A stretch of 64,000 nt of DNA from assembly GCA_016711215.1 (NCBI GenBank), contig JADJTL010000001.1:740001-804000 (forward strand), read 5' to 3'. The notes under the pieces were generated by a model that saw only the letters and a program-made list of their open reading frames with translations, had not been told where the DNA came from and did not search any database. The position numbers and the translations under genes are program-made. This DNA comes from Pseudomonadota bacterium (GTDB lineage: Bacteria > Myxococcota_A > Polyangia > GCA-2747355). Of this stretch, positions 24,454 to 32,625 are shown piece by piece; the first letter of the stretch is position 1; every line of letters starts with the position of its first letter.

Positions 24454-25913
24454 CGAAGGGCGGCGATACCTTCGACGAGGGCGCGCCTCCCGTCGACCTC
24501 GGGTCGGCCGCCGTCGCCGCTGCCGAGCCCCTCGACCCGGTCAGCGAGCCCGACATCGTGGTGGACCTCCCGGGGACGTTGACGGCCCCGGCGGCGCTCG
24601 CCGGCGACTTGGAGGCGGGTGAAGAGCCTCGTGCGGAGGAGTTCGATGCCTCCCGCCGGATGGCGCTCCTGGTGGCCGCGCTGCACCGGCAGGGGTCGGA
24701 GGGGGAGGCGGCGTCAGTGCAGCAACTCGACGCGGCTGAGTCCGACGAGGTCGCGGGCGACGCCGACGTGGTGGCCCGCCCTGGGTTGGGGCTCGCCGAG
24801 CAGGAGCTCAGCGGCGACGACATGGAGGACATGGAGGACATGCCGACCCCTCCGCCCCTCCCGGAGCTCGAGCTCGATGCCAACCTCTCGCCCTGGGGCG
24901 TCGCGTCGCTCGGGGCGACGGCGGGGGAGGTGCGCCTCCCGCTCGCCGAGGCCCGGCTGGCGCAGGCTCCTGAGGATGGGGTCATCACCTCGGCGCCACC
25001 CGACTCGCTGCCTGGTGTCGCGCCGGACGACGCGCCCTTCCAGGGGCCTACTGCTGCCCCGCATGGAGCGGGCGCCGCCGAGCCGACGGCCGGCGGCCTA
25101 GCGCGCGAGGCGCAGCGTCGCAGCGAGCCGACCGCGCCGATTCGGGCGGCCGGGGCGCCCAGCAAGGCGTGGTTCGAGGTCATCTTCGACGAGGACTACC
25201 TGCGGACGCTACCGTCGCTGACGTCGGCCTCCACCCGCAGCGAGGTCGATTTCCTCGAGCGCGCCCTGCACCCCGCCAAGGAGGCGGAGATCATCGACCT
25301 CGGATGCGGCGTCGGTCGGCACGCGGTGGAGCTGGCATCCCGGGGCTACTCGAAGGTCACCGCCTTCGATCTCTCCCTGCCGCTGCTGATCCGCGGGGCG
25401 GACGAATCGCAGCGACGCGGCCTCAAGGTCAACTTCGTCCATGGCGACTTCCGCGAGATGGACCAGCAGGAAAAATTCGAGTGCGCTTACTGCCTGAACA
25501 CCAGCTTCGGCTTCTTTGACGACGAAACGAACCGCCGGGTGCTGCAGTCGATGCGGCGAGCGTTGCGGGTTGGCGGACGGCTGCTGCTCGAGGTTGTCAA
25601 TCGCGATTACATCAGCCGTGGCCTGCCTGCTCGCCTCGGCTGGGAGGGGGATGGCTGCCTGGTACTGGAGGAGGTTGATTTCAACTTCTACACCAGCCGA
25701 CTGCATAACCGTCGCGCCGTGGTGTTCATGGACGGGCGCCATATCGAGCACGTGATCTCGATTCGCTGTTACAGCCTTCATGAGCTGGGCAAGCTGCTCC
25801 ATCACGCCGGGTTTCGGGTGCTCGATGTTTCGGGCCACTGGGCCCATCGAGGGCGCTTCTTTGGCAACGACTCGGCGGCGCTGATCGTCCTCGCCGAGCG
25901 CCGCGGCGACTAG
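24450..25913 (+). CDS. SAM-dependent methyltransferase with long acidic disordered N-terminus
   Basis: A 487-residue protein. Residues 1-230 are acidic and Pro/Ala/Glu-rich with no visible fold; they include a 9-base repeat encoding EDM. Residues 235-487 form a class I methyltransferase: motif I IIDLGCGVGRHAVELA at about 281, then VTAFDLSLPLL, FVHGDFREMD and CLNTSFGFFDDETNRRVLQSM. The C-terminal sheet contains VNRDYISRGLP. The substrate is unknown, possibly a lipid or envelope precursor given its position between psd and waaA. ATG 24450 overlaps the psd stop. Confidence 0.85.
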   Translation: MTKGGDTFDEGAPPVDLGSAAVAAAEPLDPVSEPDIVVDLPGTLTAPAALAGDLEAGEEPRAEEFDASRRMALLVAALHRQGSEGEAASVQQLDAAESDEVAGDADVVARPGLGLAEQELSGDDMEDMEDMPTPPPLPELELDANLSPWGVASLGATAGEVRLPLAEARLAQAPEDGVITSAPPDSLPGVAPDDAPFQGPTAAPHGAGAAEPTAGGLAREAQRRSEPTAPIRAAGAPSKAWFEVIFDEDYLRTLPSLTSASTRSEVDFLERALHPAKEAEIIDLGCGVGRHAVELASRGYSKVTAFDLSLPLLIRGADESQRRGLKVNFVHGDFREMDQQEKFECAYCLNTSFGFFDDETNRRVLQSMRRALRVGGRLLLEVVNRDYISRGLPARLGWEGDGCLVLEEVDFNFYTSRLHNRRAVVFMDGRHIEHVISIRCYSLHELGKLLHHAGFRVLDVSGHWAHRGRFFGNDSAALIVLAERRGD

Positions 25914-25984
25914 TCCGCTCGGCCGATGGAACCTCGCGCTGCGGAGCTGGACCCGGCGAGCACCGCTCCGGAGGAGTGCCCGCA

Positions 25985-27346
25985 GTGACTGAGGGTGACG
26001 GTGTGTTTGCTGCTGTGCGGGGCGCTGGAAACCCCAGCCGGCGGCAGCGCGCATGCGTGCGGACGATCGGCGCGCGGGTCGGGCGATGGGTGTACGAGGC
26101 TCTGTTCGGGTCGCTACTGCCCGTGTTCCTGCCGCTCCTGGCGCTCCACCCGCGCCTGCGTGGCGGCCTGGCGCAGCGGCTGGGCTGGGGTTGGCCCCCG
26201 CCGCCGGTTGATGGTCGGCCGGGGCCCGTCTGGTTTCACGGCGCCAGCGCCGGTGACCTCAGGGCCCTGCTGCCGCTGCTGCTGGGGCTACGCACCGGTG
26301 GCACGCGGGTCGTGGCCTCGTGCTTCACCCGCAGCGCCAGCGAGTTCCTCGGCGCGCAGGGCGATGCCGTGCCGCTGCTGCGCGCGCCGCTCGATTTGCG
26401 CTGGCCCGTGCGCCGGGCCCTCGACGCCATCGCGCCACGGCTGGTGGTGATCGAAGGCCTGGAGCTCTGGCCGACTTGGATCGCGGCTTGCGCCCAGCGC
26501 GGGATCGCCTGCGCGATCGTCAACGGGCGTATGTCTCCGCGCAGCCTGCGCTGGTACCGGCGCTTCGCGTTCCTCTTTCGCCCCCGCTTCGCTGCGCTCC
26601 GCCTGGTGGTGGCCGTGACCGCCGCAGATGCCGCGCGCTTCGTCGCCGCCGGCGTGCCGGCCGCACGCCTCCGCATCAACTCGAGCAGCAAGCACGCGGC
26701 CTGCGGTCCAGTCGCGCGCCTCGACCCTGCTCCCCCGCGGTCGCCGGGCGCCAACGGCGCGCAACGGCTGGTGCTCGGTAGTCTCCACCTCGCCGAGCTG
26801 AGACAGCTCCTTCCCGAGCTCGGGCGCTTGCTCAGCCGCTGGCCGCGCCTCGAGATCGATATCTTCCCGCGCTACGTGCATCAGACTGATCGGCTGCTGC
26901 GGCTGCTGAAGGCGAGCGGTCTGCCCTGCTCTCGCGCCGACCAAAGCAACCCGGGATCGTCGCGCGCGGGATCGTCGCGCGCGCGGGTCATCGTCGATGG
27001 CACGATGGGCAGGTTGGCCCGATGCTACCGCGGTGCGGTCGCTGCCTTCGTCGGCGGCAGCCTCGTGCCCCGTGGCGGCCACAACCTGATCGAACCGGCC
27101 GTGCACGGGGTGCCTGTCCTGCACGGGCCGCATGTCGAACACTGCGTGGCGGAGGCCGCGCTGCTGGCCAAACGCGGTGGGAGCACCCGGGTCGGTGACG
27201 CCGCGCACTTCGGGCAGGCTGTCGATCGCTTACTCCTCGACCCTGCGGTCGCCGAGCTGGCCGGGCGCGCGGCGCGCTCCGCCGCGCGACAGCTTCAGCT
27301 CGACGCCGAGCGGGTGGCGCTCGTGCTCGCGCCGCTGGTGCAGTAG
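25985..27346 (+). CDS. waaA: 3-deoxy-D-manno-octulosonic acid transferase (WaaA/KdtA), divergent
   Basis: GT30-family enzyme expected to attach Kdo to lipid A precursor at the inner membrane. The 453-residue protein keeps WFHGASAGD, EGLELWPTWIAAC, NGRMSPRSLRWYRR, FVGGSLVPRGGHNLIEPA and HGPHV. Departures are notable. The position of the catalytic Glu in the usual S-x-G-E motif is Asp (about residue 91). The expected GNLK-type motif reads NSSSKHAA. A repeat-encoded insert GSSRAGSSRA lies near 26950. It may use another sugar. GTG 25985 has GGAGGAG eight bases upstream. lpxK follows. Confidence 0.85.
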   Translation: MTEGDGVFAAVRGAGNPSRRQRACVRTIGARVGRWVYEALFGSLLPVFLPLLALHPRLRGGLAQRLGWGWPPPPVDGRPGPVWFHGASAGDLRALLPLLLGLRTGGTRVVASCFTRSASEFLGAQGDAVPLLRAPLDLRWPVRRALDAIAPRLVVIEGLELWPTWIAACAQRGIACAIVNGRMSPRSLRWYRRFAFLFRPRFAALRLVVAVTAADAARFVAAGVPAARLRINSSSKHAACGPVARLDPAPPRSPGANGAQRLVLGSLHLAELRQLLPELGRLLSRWPRLEIDIFPRYVHQTDRLLRLLKASGLPCSRADQSNPGSSRAGSSRARVIVDGTMGRLARCYRGAVAAFVGGSLVPRGGHNLIEPAVHGVPVLHGPHVEHCVAEAALLAKRGGSTRVGDAAHFGQAVDRLLLDPAVAELAGRAARSAARQLQLDAERVALVLAPLVQ

Positions 27347-27445
27347 ATCGAGGGATCAGCCACCGTCATCGTGGCGGCGCCTGCACCCAGCTGCGGGGCT
27401 CCCTTCGACCCCCCTCAACGATCGCGAAGGATGGTGGGCCCGAGC

Positions 27446-28525
27446 ATGTCACTTCCCTCGAGCGCGCCGTCGCCGCTGCTGGGCCTCCTGCGACCCCTGG
27501 GAGGCGTGCTTGGCGCCGTCAGCGCCCTGCGTCGCGCGGCCTATCGCAGCGGCTGGTGCGCTGCTCACGACGTCGGCGTGCCCGTGGTCTCGGTGGGGGC
27601 CTTGACCTGCGGCGGCAGCGGCAAGACGCCGATCGCGGCGTGGATCGCCGAGCGACTGCTGCGCGACGGGCTGCGCGTCGGGGTGGTGCTCGGGGGCTAT
27701 CGCGGCGCGGCCGCAGGGCGGGTGCTTCGCGTCCGGGACGCGGAGGCCGGGGCCGCGCGCTGGTACGGTGACGAGCCGGTTTGGATGGCCCGTCGGCTGC
27801 CGCAGGCTGTCGTCGTGCGCGGGCCCGACAAGCGAGGCGCGGCCGCGCTCGCGGTCCGAGAGGGCGCGCAGGTGGTCGTGGTGGACGACGGCTTCCAGCA
27901 CCTGCGCCTGCACCGTGCGCTCGACGTGGTGATGTTCGACGAGGATGGGCCCTCCCCGCCGATCCCCGCCGGTCGCGGCCGGGAGTGGGCCTGGAGCGCA
28001 GGGGCCGCGGGCCTGCGCTGGTGGCACGGGCGGGCCGGTGGGTCCCCGCAGGACTTCGACCGCTTCCGGCGAGGCAGGGGCGCTTCGTGCGCGATCGCCT
28101 CGCGCTATCAGCCGCAGGGCCTCGTCGGCCGTGACGGCGTGCTGCTGGGCCTCGCGACGCAGCTGCGAGGCGCGCGCGTGTTTGTCCTGGCCGGCGTCGC
28201 ACGCCCCTGGGCCTTCCTCGCGTTGCTTCGGCGCTGTGGTGCCACGGTCGTCGGGCAGGCGCTGGCTCAGGACCACCGGCTCTGGCCGGCAAGGGCCTGG
28301 CGTCGAGCTGCGGCGTCGGGCGCGGACCTGCTCGTGTGCACGGAGAAGGACCTCGTGCGCGCAGAAATGTGGCCTGCCGCTGCGGCGCTCGTGGCGCTGC
28401 GCTGCGCGGTCGAGATCCTGTACGGTGAAGCGGCGGTGGAGCGGGCGCTGCGTCAATTGGTGAGCGCGCGCACCGAGGACGGGATTCTTGCGCAGGCGCC
28501 GCGCTGCGGCGTCGGGCGGAGCTGA
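27446..28525 (+). CDS. lpxK: Tetraacyldisaccharide 4'-kinase
   Basis: Phosphorylates the 4' position of the lipid A disaccharide in the inner membrane, using ATP. The 359-residue protein has the family N-terminus (LLGLLRPLGGVLGAVSALRR, AYRSGW), Walker A GGSGKTP, GGYRGAAAGRV, GDEPVWMARRLP, VVVDDGFQHLRLHR and the late motifs VLAGVARP and CTEKDLVR. The segment after FDEDGPSPPIPAGRGREWAW is shorter and less conserved than usual. ATG 27446 is preferred because it gives the typical N-terminus; ATG 27431 is an alternative. It sits between waaA and an lpxL-type gene in the same operon. Confidence 0.9.
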   Translation: MSLPSSAPSPLLGLLRPLGGVLGAVSALRRAAYRSGWCAAHDVGVPVVSVGALTCGGSGKTPIAAWIAERLLRDGLRVGVVLGGYRGAAAGRVLRVRDAEAGAARWYGDEPVWMARRLPQAVVVRGPDKRGAAALAVREGAQVVVVDDGFQHLRLHRALDVVMFDEDGPSPPIPAGRGREWAWSAGAAGLRWWHGRAGGSPQDFDRFRRGRGASCAIASRYQPQGLVGRDGVLLGLATQLRGARVFVLAGVARPWAFLALLRRCGATVVGQALAQDHRLWPARAWRRAAASGADLLVCTEKDLVRAEMWPAAAALVALRCAVEILYGEAAVERALRQLVSARTEDGILAQAPRCGVGRS

Positions 28526-28530
28526 CTACG

Positions 28531-29418
28531 GTGTGGGGCGCGATCGCCTGGATGTGCTGCCGGCTCTCGCGGCGCGGGGCGGAACGGCTCGGCGCGCTGA
28601 TCGGCGCGTTCTTCGGCGCCGGGTTGCGCTGGCGACGGGGCGTGGTGCTGGCGAACCTGCGCGCGGCCTTTCCGCAGCAGTCGCCGGCCGCGCTGCGCGC
28701 GCTGACGCGCGGCGTCTATGCTCATCTTGGGGCGGCCGCCGTCGCGCTCTTCCGACTGCCCCTGCTGACCCCGGGGGCCGCCGAGGCGCTGCTGGGTTCC
28801 GCGGCGCTCTTGGAGCTGCGCAGCCTGCTGGCGAACGGGCGTGGCGTCATCGTCCTCAGCGCTCATCTGGGGTATTGGGATCTGCTGGCCTGCGCTGCAG
28901 CCCAGGCTGGAATGCCGGTCAACGTGGTCACGCGGCGCTTGCGCGACGGCGGGCTCAATCGCTGGTGGATGGGTCAGCGCGCCAGCTGCGGCGTGCGCCT
29001 GTGGCCGGCGCGGGGCTCGGCCCTCGGCCTGGCGCAGTGCCTGCGGCGCGGTGAGATCGTGGCGATGGTCCTCGACCAGCATGAGCCCGGTGGTGCAGTG
29101 GTGCCCTTCTTCGGGCGGCCCGCGGCCACGCCCAGAGGCCTCGCTCAACTCGCGCGGCTGAGTGGCGCGCCGGTGGTGCCGGCCTTCCTCGTGCGCCGCG
29201 CTGCCGGTCCCGAAGTGGAGCTGCTTCCCCCGCTCCACTTCGCTTCGACGCCGGATCCCGCGGGTGCCGGTGGGCCAGCGACGCGCGAGGCGCGGCGACG
29301 CGCCGACGACTGTTTTACCGCTGAGCTGACGCGCATCCTCGAAGCGCAGGTGAGGCGGTTTCCCGACCAATGGTTTTGGGTCCACCGGCGCTGGAAGGTC
29401 CCCCTCGCGCCCGGCTGA
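28531..29418 (+). CDS. Lysophospholipid / lipid A acyltransferase (LpxL/HtrB family)
   Basis: A 295-residue inner-membrane acyltransferase expected to add a secondary acyl chain to Kdo-lipid A or a related lipid. The HX4D/E-type catalytic motif is HLGYWD (His112, Asp117), where most LpxL proteins have HxGNWE. Other family features are MVLDQHEPGGAVVPFFGRPA (the DQ and FFG region), APVVPAFLVRRA and FPDQWFWVHRRWK at the C-terminus. GTG 28531 is 5 bases past the lpxK stop. It is the last gene of the operon that starts at psd. Donor and acceptor specificity cannot be read from sequence alone. Confidence 0.87.
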   Translation: MWGAIAWMCCRLSRRGAERLGALIGAFFGAGLRWRRGVVLANLRAAFPQQSPAALRALTRGVYAHLGAAAVALFRLPLLTPGAAEALLGSAALLELRSLLANGRGVIVLSAHLGYWDLLACAAAQAGMPVNVVTRRLRDGGLNRWWMGQRASCGVRLWPARGSALGLAQCLRRGEIVAMVLDQHEPGGAVVPFFGRPAATPRGLAQLARLSGAPVVPAFLVRRAAGPEVELLPPLHFASTPDPAGAGGPATREARRRADDCFTAELTRILEAQVRRFPDQWFWVHRRWKVPLAPG

Positions 29419-29508
29419 TCCCGCCCTTGCCCTGCGAGCATTAGATCCGATCGCCTGCGTGCAGCGTATGCCCCTGCATGCCGCTGGAGCGGCGGGGCAG
29501 TGGTTCCG

Positions 29509-29531
29509 CCGCGTTGGGCGCGCCCACGCGG
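29509..29531. repeat. Strong inverted repeat after the lpx operon
   Basis: The 12-bp palindrome TGGGCGCGCCCA (29515-29526) is flanked by CCGCG and CGCGG with a single-base bulge. It lies in the 275-base gap between lpxL and the sigma-factor gene, and could be the operon terminator (no T-run) or an operator for the sigma gene. The rest of the gap contains no gene I can support. Confidence 0.4.
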
Positions 29532-29693
29532 GGACCCACGCGCCGCTCAGGAACGCGGAGGAATAGACAGCGTCTCGCGCTGGTTGGCCTTTCTGGGATA
29601 GGCAAAATGGTACCTGTATGGTCTGGTATGGGCTAGGGTGGGGGACCAGAGGGAACCATCATCGAGAGCAAGAGGCTCTTTCGGAGCTAGGCA

Positions 29694-31085
29694 ATGGGCA
29701 GACAGGGAGAAAAGAGAAACCTCGTCGCCGCGAGTCGGGACGATGAATCCTCGCCGGATTTGGCGGTCGTCGGTGACTTCGAGGCAAGCGCCGCGCTCGA
29801 GTCCGAAGCCGAGGAGCCGCCAACGGAAGCGGCGCCGTCGCCTGAGCCGGGGGTCGCCCAGGCCCCCAGCCGTGTCGCGACACCCGCCTCGGAGAACTTC
29901 CTTGGACGATATTTCAAGGAGATGTCATCGCTTTCCGTGTTGAAACCTGAGGAGGAGCTTGAGGCCGCGCGGCGTATCGAGCACCTCGAGGTCGATCTCT
30001 GGGCCCATATCCTCAGCTGCCCCCTGGTCGTCGAGTCGGTGCTCGCGGCCGTCGAAGAGGCCCAGGCGCCCGGTGTTCAGATCGAAGGCGCCGTGGCGCT
30101 CCGCAGGGCCGCGCGAGCAGCCCGTGCCCCCGCCGTCTCGACGCTGGCGCGGCGGCGCTATGGCGACCTCGCCTACGCCGTCGGGCGGCGGCTGCACGAC
30201 AGTGACGTCGATCGCCAGCTGCTCTTCGCCGTGCTCGCCGCGCTGCAGCAGGAGGCAGCACCGAGGGGCGCGAGCGCGCGGCCGCGGGCGCGCGGCGCAA
30301 GCCGCAGCAAGGCGCCACCGCGGGCGGTGCAAAACTACCTGCGCGAGGTCGACGACAAGTTCTCGCGCTCACAGCGGGCCCGCAACGAATTCGTCAAGGC
30401 CAACCTGCGTCTCGTCGTCAGCATCGCGCGTCGCTTCAACTATGGGCGGATGCCGCTGGGGGACCTGATCCAGGAAGGAAACATGGGGCTCATCAAGGCG
30501 GTGGAGCGCTTCGACTACCGGCGCGGCTACCGCTTCAGTACCTACGCGAGCTGGTGGATCCGCCACGCGATCAGTCGCGCGCTGGCCGATAAGGGGCGGG
30601 CGGTCCGCTTGCCCGTCCACATGGTCGATGCGCACCACAAGGTTTCGCGCACGCGGCGCGAGCTCAGCAGCAAACTGGGGCGGCAGCCGACGAGCGAGGA
30701 GATCGCGAAGGAGTCGGGAATCGCCTTCGATAAGGTCAGTCGGCTCGACAGCTATCTGATGGACCAGCCGGTGTCGCTCGACCGCGAGATCGGCGGTGAC
30801 GACGGCAGGAAGTTCATCGACCTGATCCAGGACGAGGATGCGGTGTCGCCCTCGGAGAGCGTGATGCTGCAGACGATGAGCGCCCGCGTGCTCGAGCTGC
30901 TCAAGGAGCTCAAACCGATCGAGGCCGATATCCTGCGCCGCCGCTTCGGGTTGCTCGATGACCGGGAGCTGACCCTGAAGGAGATCGGAGAGGACTACAA
31001 ACTCTCACGCGAGCGGATTCGGCAGCTCCAGGAGCAGGCCCTGGGCAAGATTCGCGTGGCGCTCGAGCGTCAAGACCTCTGCTGA
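29694..31085 (+). CDS. RpoD-like sigma-70 family sigma factor
   Basis: A 463-residue sigma factor. An acidic variable N-terminus (about 1-65) is followed by region 1.2 (NFLGRYFKEMSSLSVLKPEE), a non-conserved insert (about 120-215), region 2 (NEFVKANLRLVVSIARRFNY; DLIQEGNMGLIKAVERFDYR; STYASWWIRHAISRAL), region 3 (LSSKLGRQPTSEEIAKESGI) and region 4 (LTLKEIGEDYKLSRERIRQL). It resembles group 1/2 sigmas. Region 2.4 WWIRHAI differs from the housekeeping TWWIRQAI, so an alternative sigma is more likely than the primary one. ATG 29694 follows CGGAG. Confidence 0.88.
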   Translation: MGRQGEKRNLVAASRDDESSPDLAVVGDFEASAALESEAEEPPTEAAPSPEPGVAQAPSRVATPASENFLGRYFKEMSSLSVLKPEEELEAARRIEHLEVDLWAHILSCPLVVESVLAAVEEAQAPGVQIEGAVALRRAARAARAPAVSTLARRRYGDLAYAVGRRLHDSDVDRQLLFAVLAALQQEAAPRGASARPRARGASRSKAPPRAVQNYLREVDDKFSRSQRARNEFVKANLRLVVSIARRFNYGRMPLGDLIQEGNMGLIKAVERFDYRRGYRFSTYASWWIRHAISRALADKGRAVRLPVHMVDAHHKVSRTRRELSSKLGRQPTSEEIAKESGIAFDKVSRLDSYLMDQPVSLDREIGGDDGRKFIDLIQDEDAVSPSESVMLQTMSARVLELLKELKPIEADILRRRFGLLDDRELTLKEIGEDYKLSRERIRQLQEQALGKIRVALERQDLC

Positions 31086-31161
31086 GGGCAGCCGAGCATC
31101 GTGCTAGCATCGGGCTCCATTACCGTTTCCTCCGCCGTGGGGTGGGATGGGGAGGCCGACG

Positions 31162-31515
31162 ATGCCGCTGTACTTCGCCTGCCGAAGGCCTCGCTTGGTG
31201 GTCTGCGGGGGACTGCTGCTGGGCTTGGCGGTGGTGGCCTGCGCCCCCGCGGCGACGCGCATCGAGCGGGCCGATCCGCCCTTTGGCAGCGTTGGTGGCA
31301 ACGACGACGTGCTCCTGACCGGCAGCGGCTTCGCGGGAAGCGTGAGCGTTCAGTTCCATAAGCGGTCGGCGAAGACCGTAATCGTCGAGTCGAGCGAGCG
31401 AATTCGCGTCAAGACCCCTCCGGGGCCCGAGGGCCGCGTGGATGTCGTGCTCACCGATGAAGCTGGTCGGACCGTCGTGCTCCGGTCCGGCTTCACCTAT
31501 CGCAAGGAACTCTGA
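31162..31515 (+). CDS. IPT/TIG-domain lipoprotein
   Basis: A 117-residue predicted lipoprotein with signal sequence LVVCGGLLLGLAVVAC, the last Cys being the lipidation site (VVAC). One IPT/TIG immunoglobulin-like fold follows: IERADPPFGSVGGNDDVLLT then GSGFAGSVSVQFHKRSA and VDVVLTDEAGRTVVL. ATG 31162 is chosen because GGAGG lies six bases upstream; ATG 31147 is in frame but without spacing. Such domains mediate surface or protein-protein contacts. The neighbours, a sigma factor and FHA proteins, give no specific clue. Confidence 0.8.
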   Translation: MPLYFACRRPRLVVCGGLLLGLAVVACAPAATRIERADPPFGSVGGNDDVLLTGSGFAGSVSVQFHKRSAKTVIVESSERIRVKTPPGPEGRVDVVLTDEAGRTVVLRSGFTYRKEL

Positions 31516-31563
31516 GCGTCGCAGACTGGAGGCGGAACGACTGGGCGCGACGACTGGGCGCGA

Positions 31564-32601
31564 CTAGGCGGTCTCGATGCGGAAGAGCTGCTGCCCGAGG
31601 AGCAGCAGCGTGCCGTAGGGCACCGTGCGTGGCGCGCGCAGCCGGATGAAGGTGCCGTTGGAGCTGCCGAGGTCCACGAGGCAAACGCGCCCGTCCTCGG
31701 TCAGCATCACCTTCGCGTGCATCGCGGAGACGTAACCGTCATCGGAAAAGAGGATGTCGCCGCGTTCGCGGCCGAGCGCCATTTCGTCGCCCATCAGCGG
31801 GAAGGCGCCCCCATCGCTAGCGGACCCCGTCAGCAAGCTGAGTCGGCCCCAGTAGCCGGGGTTGGGGCTGCCGAGCACCTCGGTGCCATCCGCTGTCGGC
31901 GCTGGCTCGCCGATGGCGTCGAAGCGCAGCAGCTCCTGCCCGACCCGGAAGATATCGCCGCTGCGCAGCCGCTCCTCGGCGACGATCCGGACAAAGACCC
32001 CATTCAGACTGCCGGTGTCCTCGACGAGGATCGCGGGTCCTTCGCGGTGCAGCCGCACGTGCTGCGGGCCGAGGTAGTGGTCGCCGGCGAAGGGCGGCCC
32101 CGAGTCGCGGCCGATCGTCACGCTGCTGGTCTTGAAGACGACGCTGTCGCCTTCGCTGCCGTCCGGCCGGATCAGCGCCAGGCGTCCGACCGAGCCGTTG
32201 GGCTCAGCGCCTTGGCTCGGGTCGGCCCCGGCCGCGCTGACGCGGCGCAAGCCCGGCGCCGAGGGGTGCCCGGCTGGCGCCGCGTGCAGTCGGGCGCCAC
32301 AGCCGCCGCAGAAGGCGAAGGGGGCCGGGTTGGTCTGGCCACAGCCGGGGCAGGTCACCACGCGGCTCGCCTCCGCGACGAGCGGCGCTCCAGCTTGAGG
32401 CGCGCCCGCAGCAGGTGGCGCTCCAGTAGGTGGCGCTCCCGTAAGGGCGCTTGGCGTCAGCGGTGACTCGCCCGGCGGCAGCGTCGGCGCCTCTGCCTCG
32501 CCCCGCGTCAGCGGTGCAGCCTGCCCCAGCTCGGCACCACATCCGAGGCAGAAGCGGAAGTGAACCTGGTTGTCGCGACCGCACCGCGGACAGACGATCA
32601 A
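31564..32601 (-). CDS. Double zinc-ribbon, double FHA-domain protein
   Basis: A 345-residue cytoplasmic protein. Two zinc-ribbon motifs, CPRCGRDNQVHFRFCLGCG (residues 4-22) and CPGCGQTNPAPFAFCGGCG (about 83-101), are joined by a Pro/Ala/Gly repeat region. Two FHA domains follow: about 140-235 (VTIGRDSG, HVRLHREG, GSLNGVFVR) and about 250-345 (MALGRERGDILFSDDGYVSA, MHAKVML, GSSNGTFIRL). FHA domains bind phosphothreonine. TTG 32601 has AAGGAG eight bases upstream. It is 24 bases after a paralogue, so the two are probably cotranscribed. No kinase is adjacent. Confidence 0.87.
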   Translation of the reverse strand: MIVCPRCGRDNQVHFRFCLGCGAELGQAAPLTRGEAEAPTLPPGESPLTPSALTGAPPTGAPPAAGAPQAGAPLVAEASRVVTCPGCGQTNPAPFAFCGGCGARLHAAPAGHPSAPGLRRVSAAGADPSQGAEPNGSVGRLALIRPDGSEGDSVVFKTSSVTIGRDSGPPFAGDHYLGPQHVRLHREGPAILVEDTGSLNGVFVRIVAEERLRSGDIFRVGQELLRFDAIGEPAPTADGTEVLGSPNPGYWGRLSLLTGSASDGGAFPLMGDEMALGRERGDILFSDDGYVSAMHAKVMLTEDGRVCLVDLGSSNGTFIRLRAPRTVPYGTLLLLGQQLFRIETA

Positions 32602-32625
32602 GGGAGCACTCCTTCGCCGCCGGCG

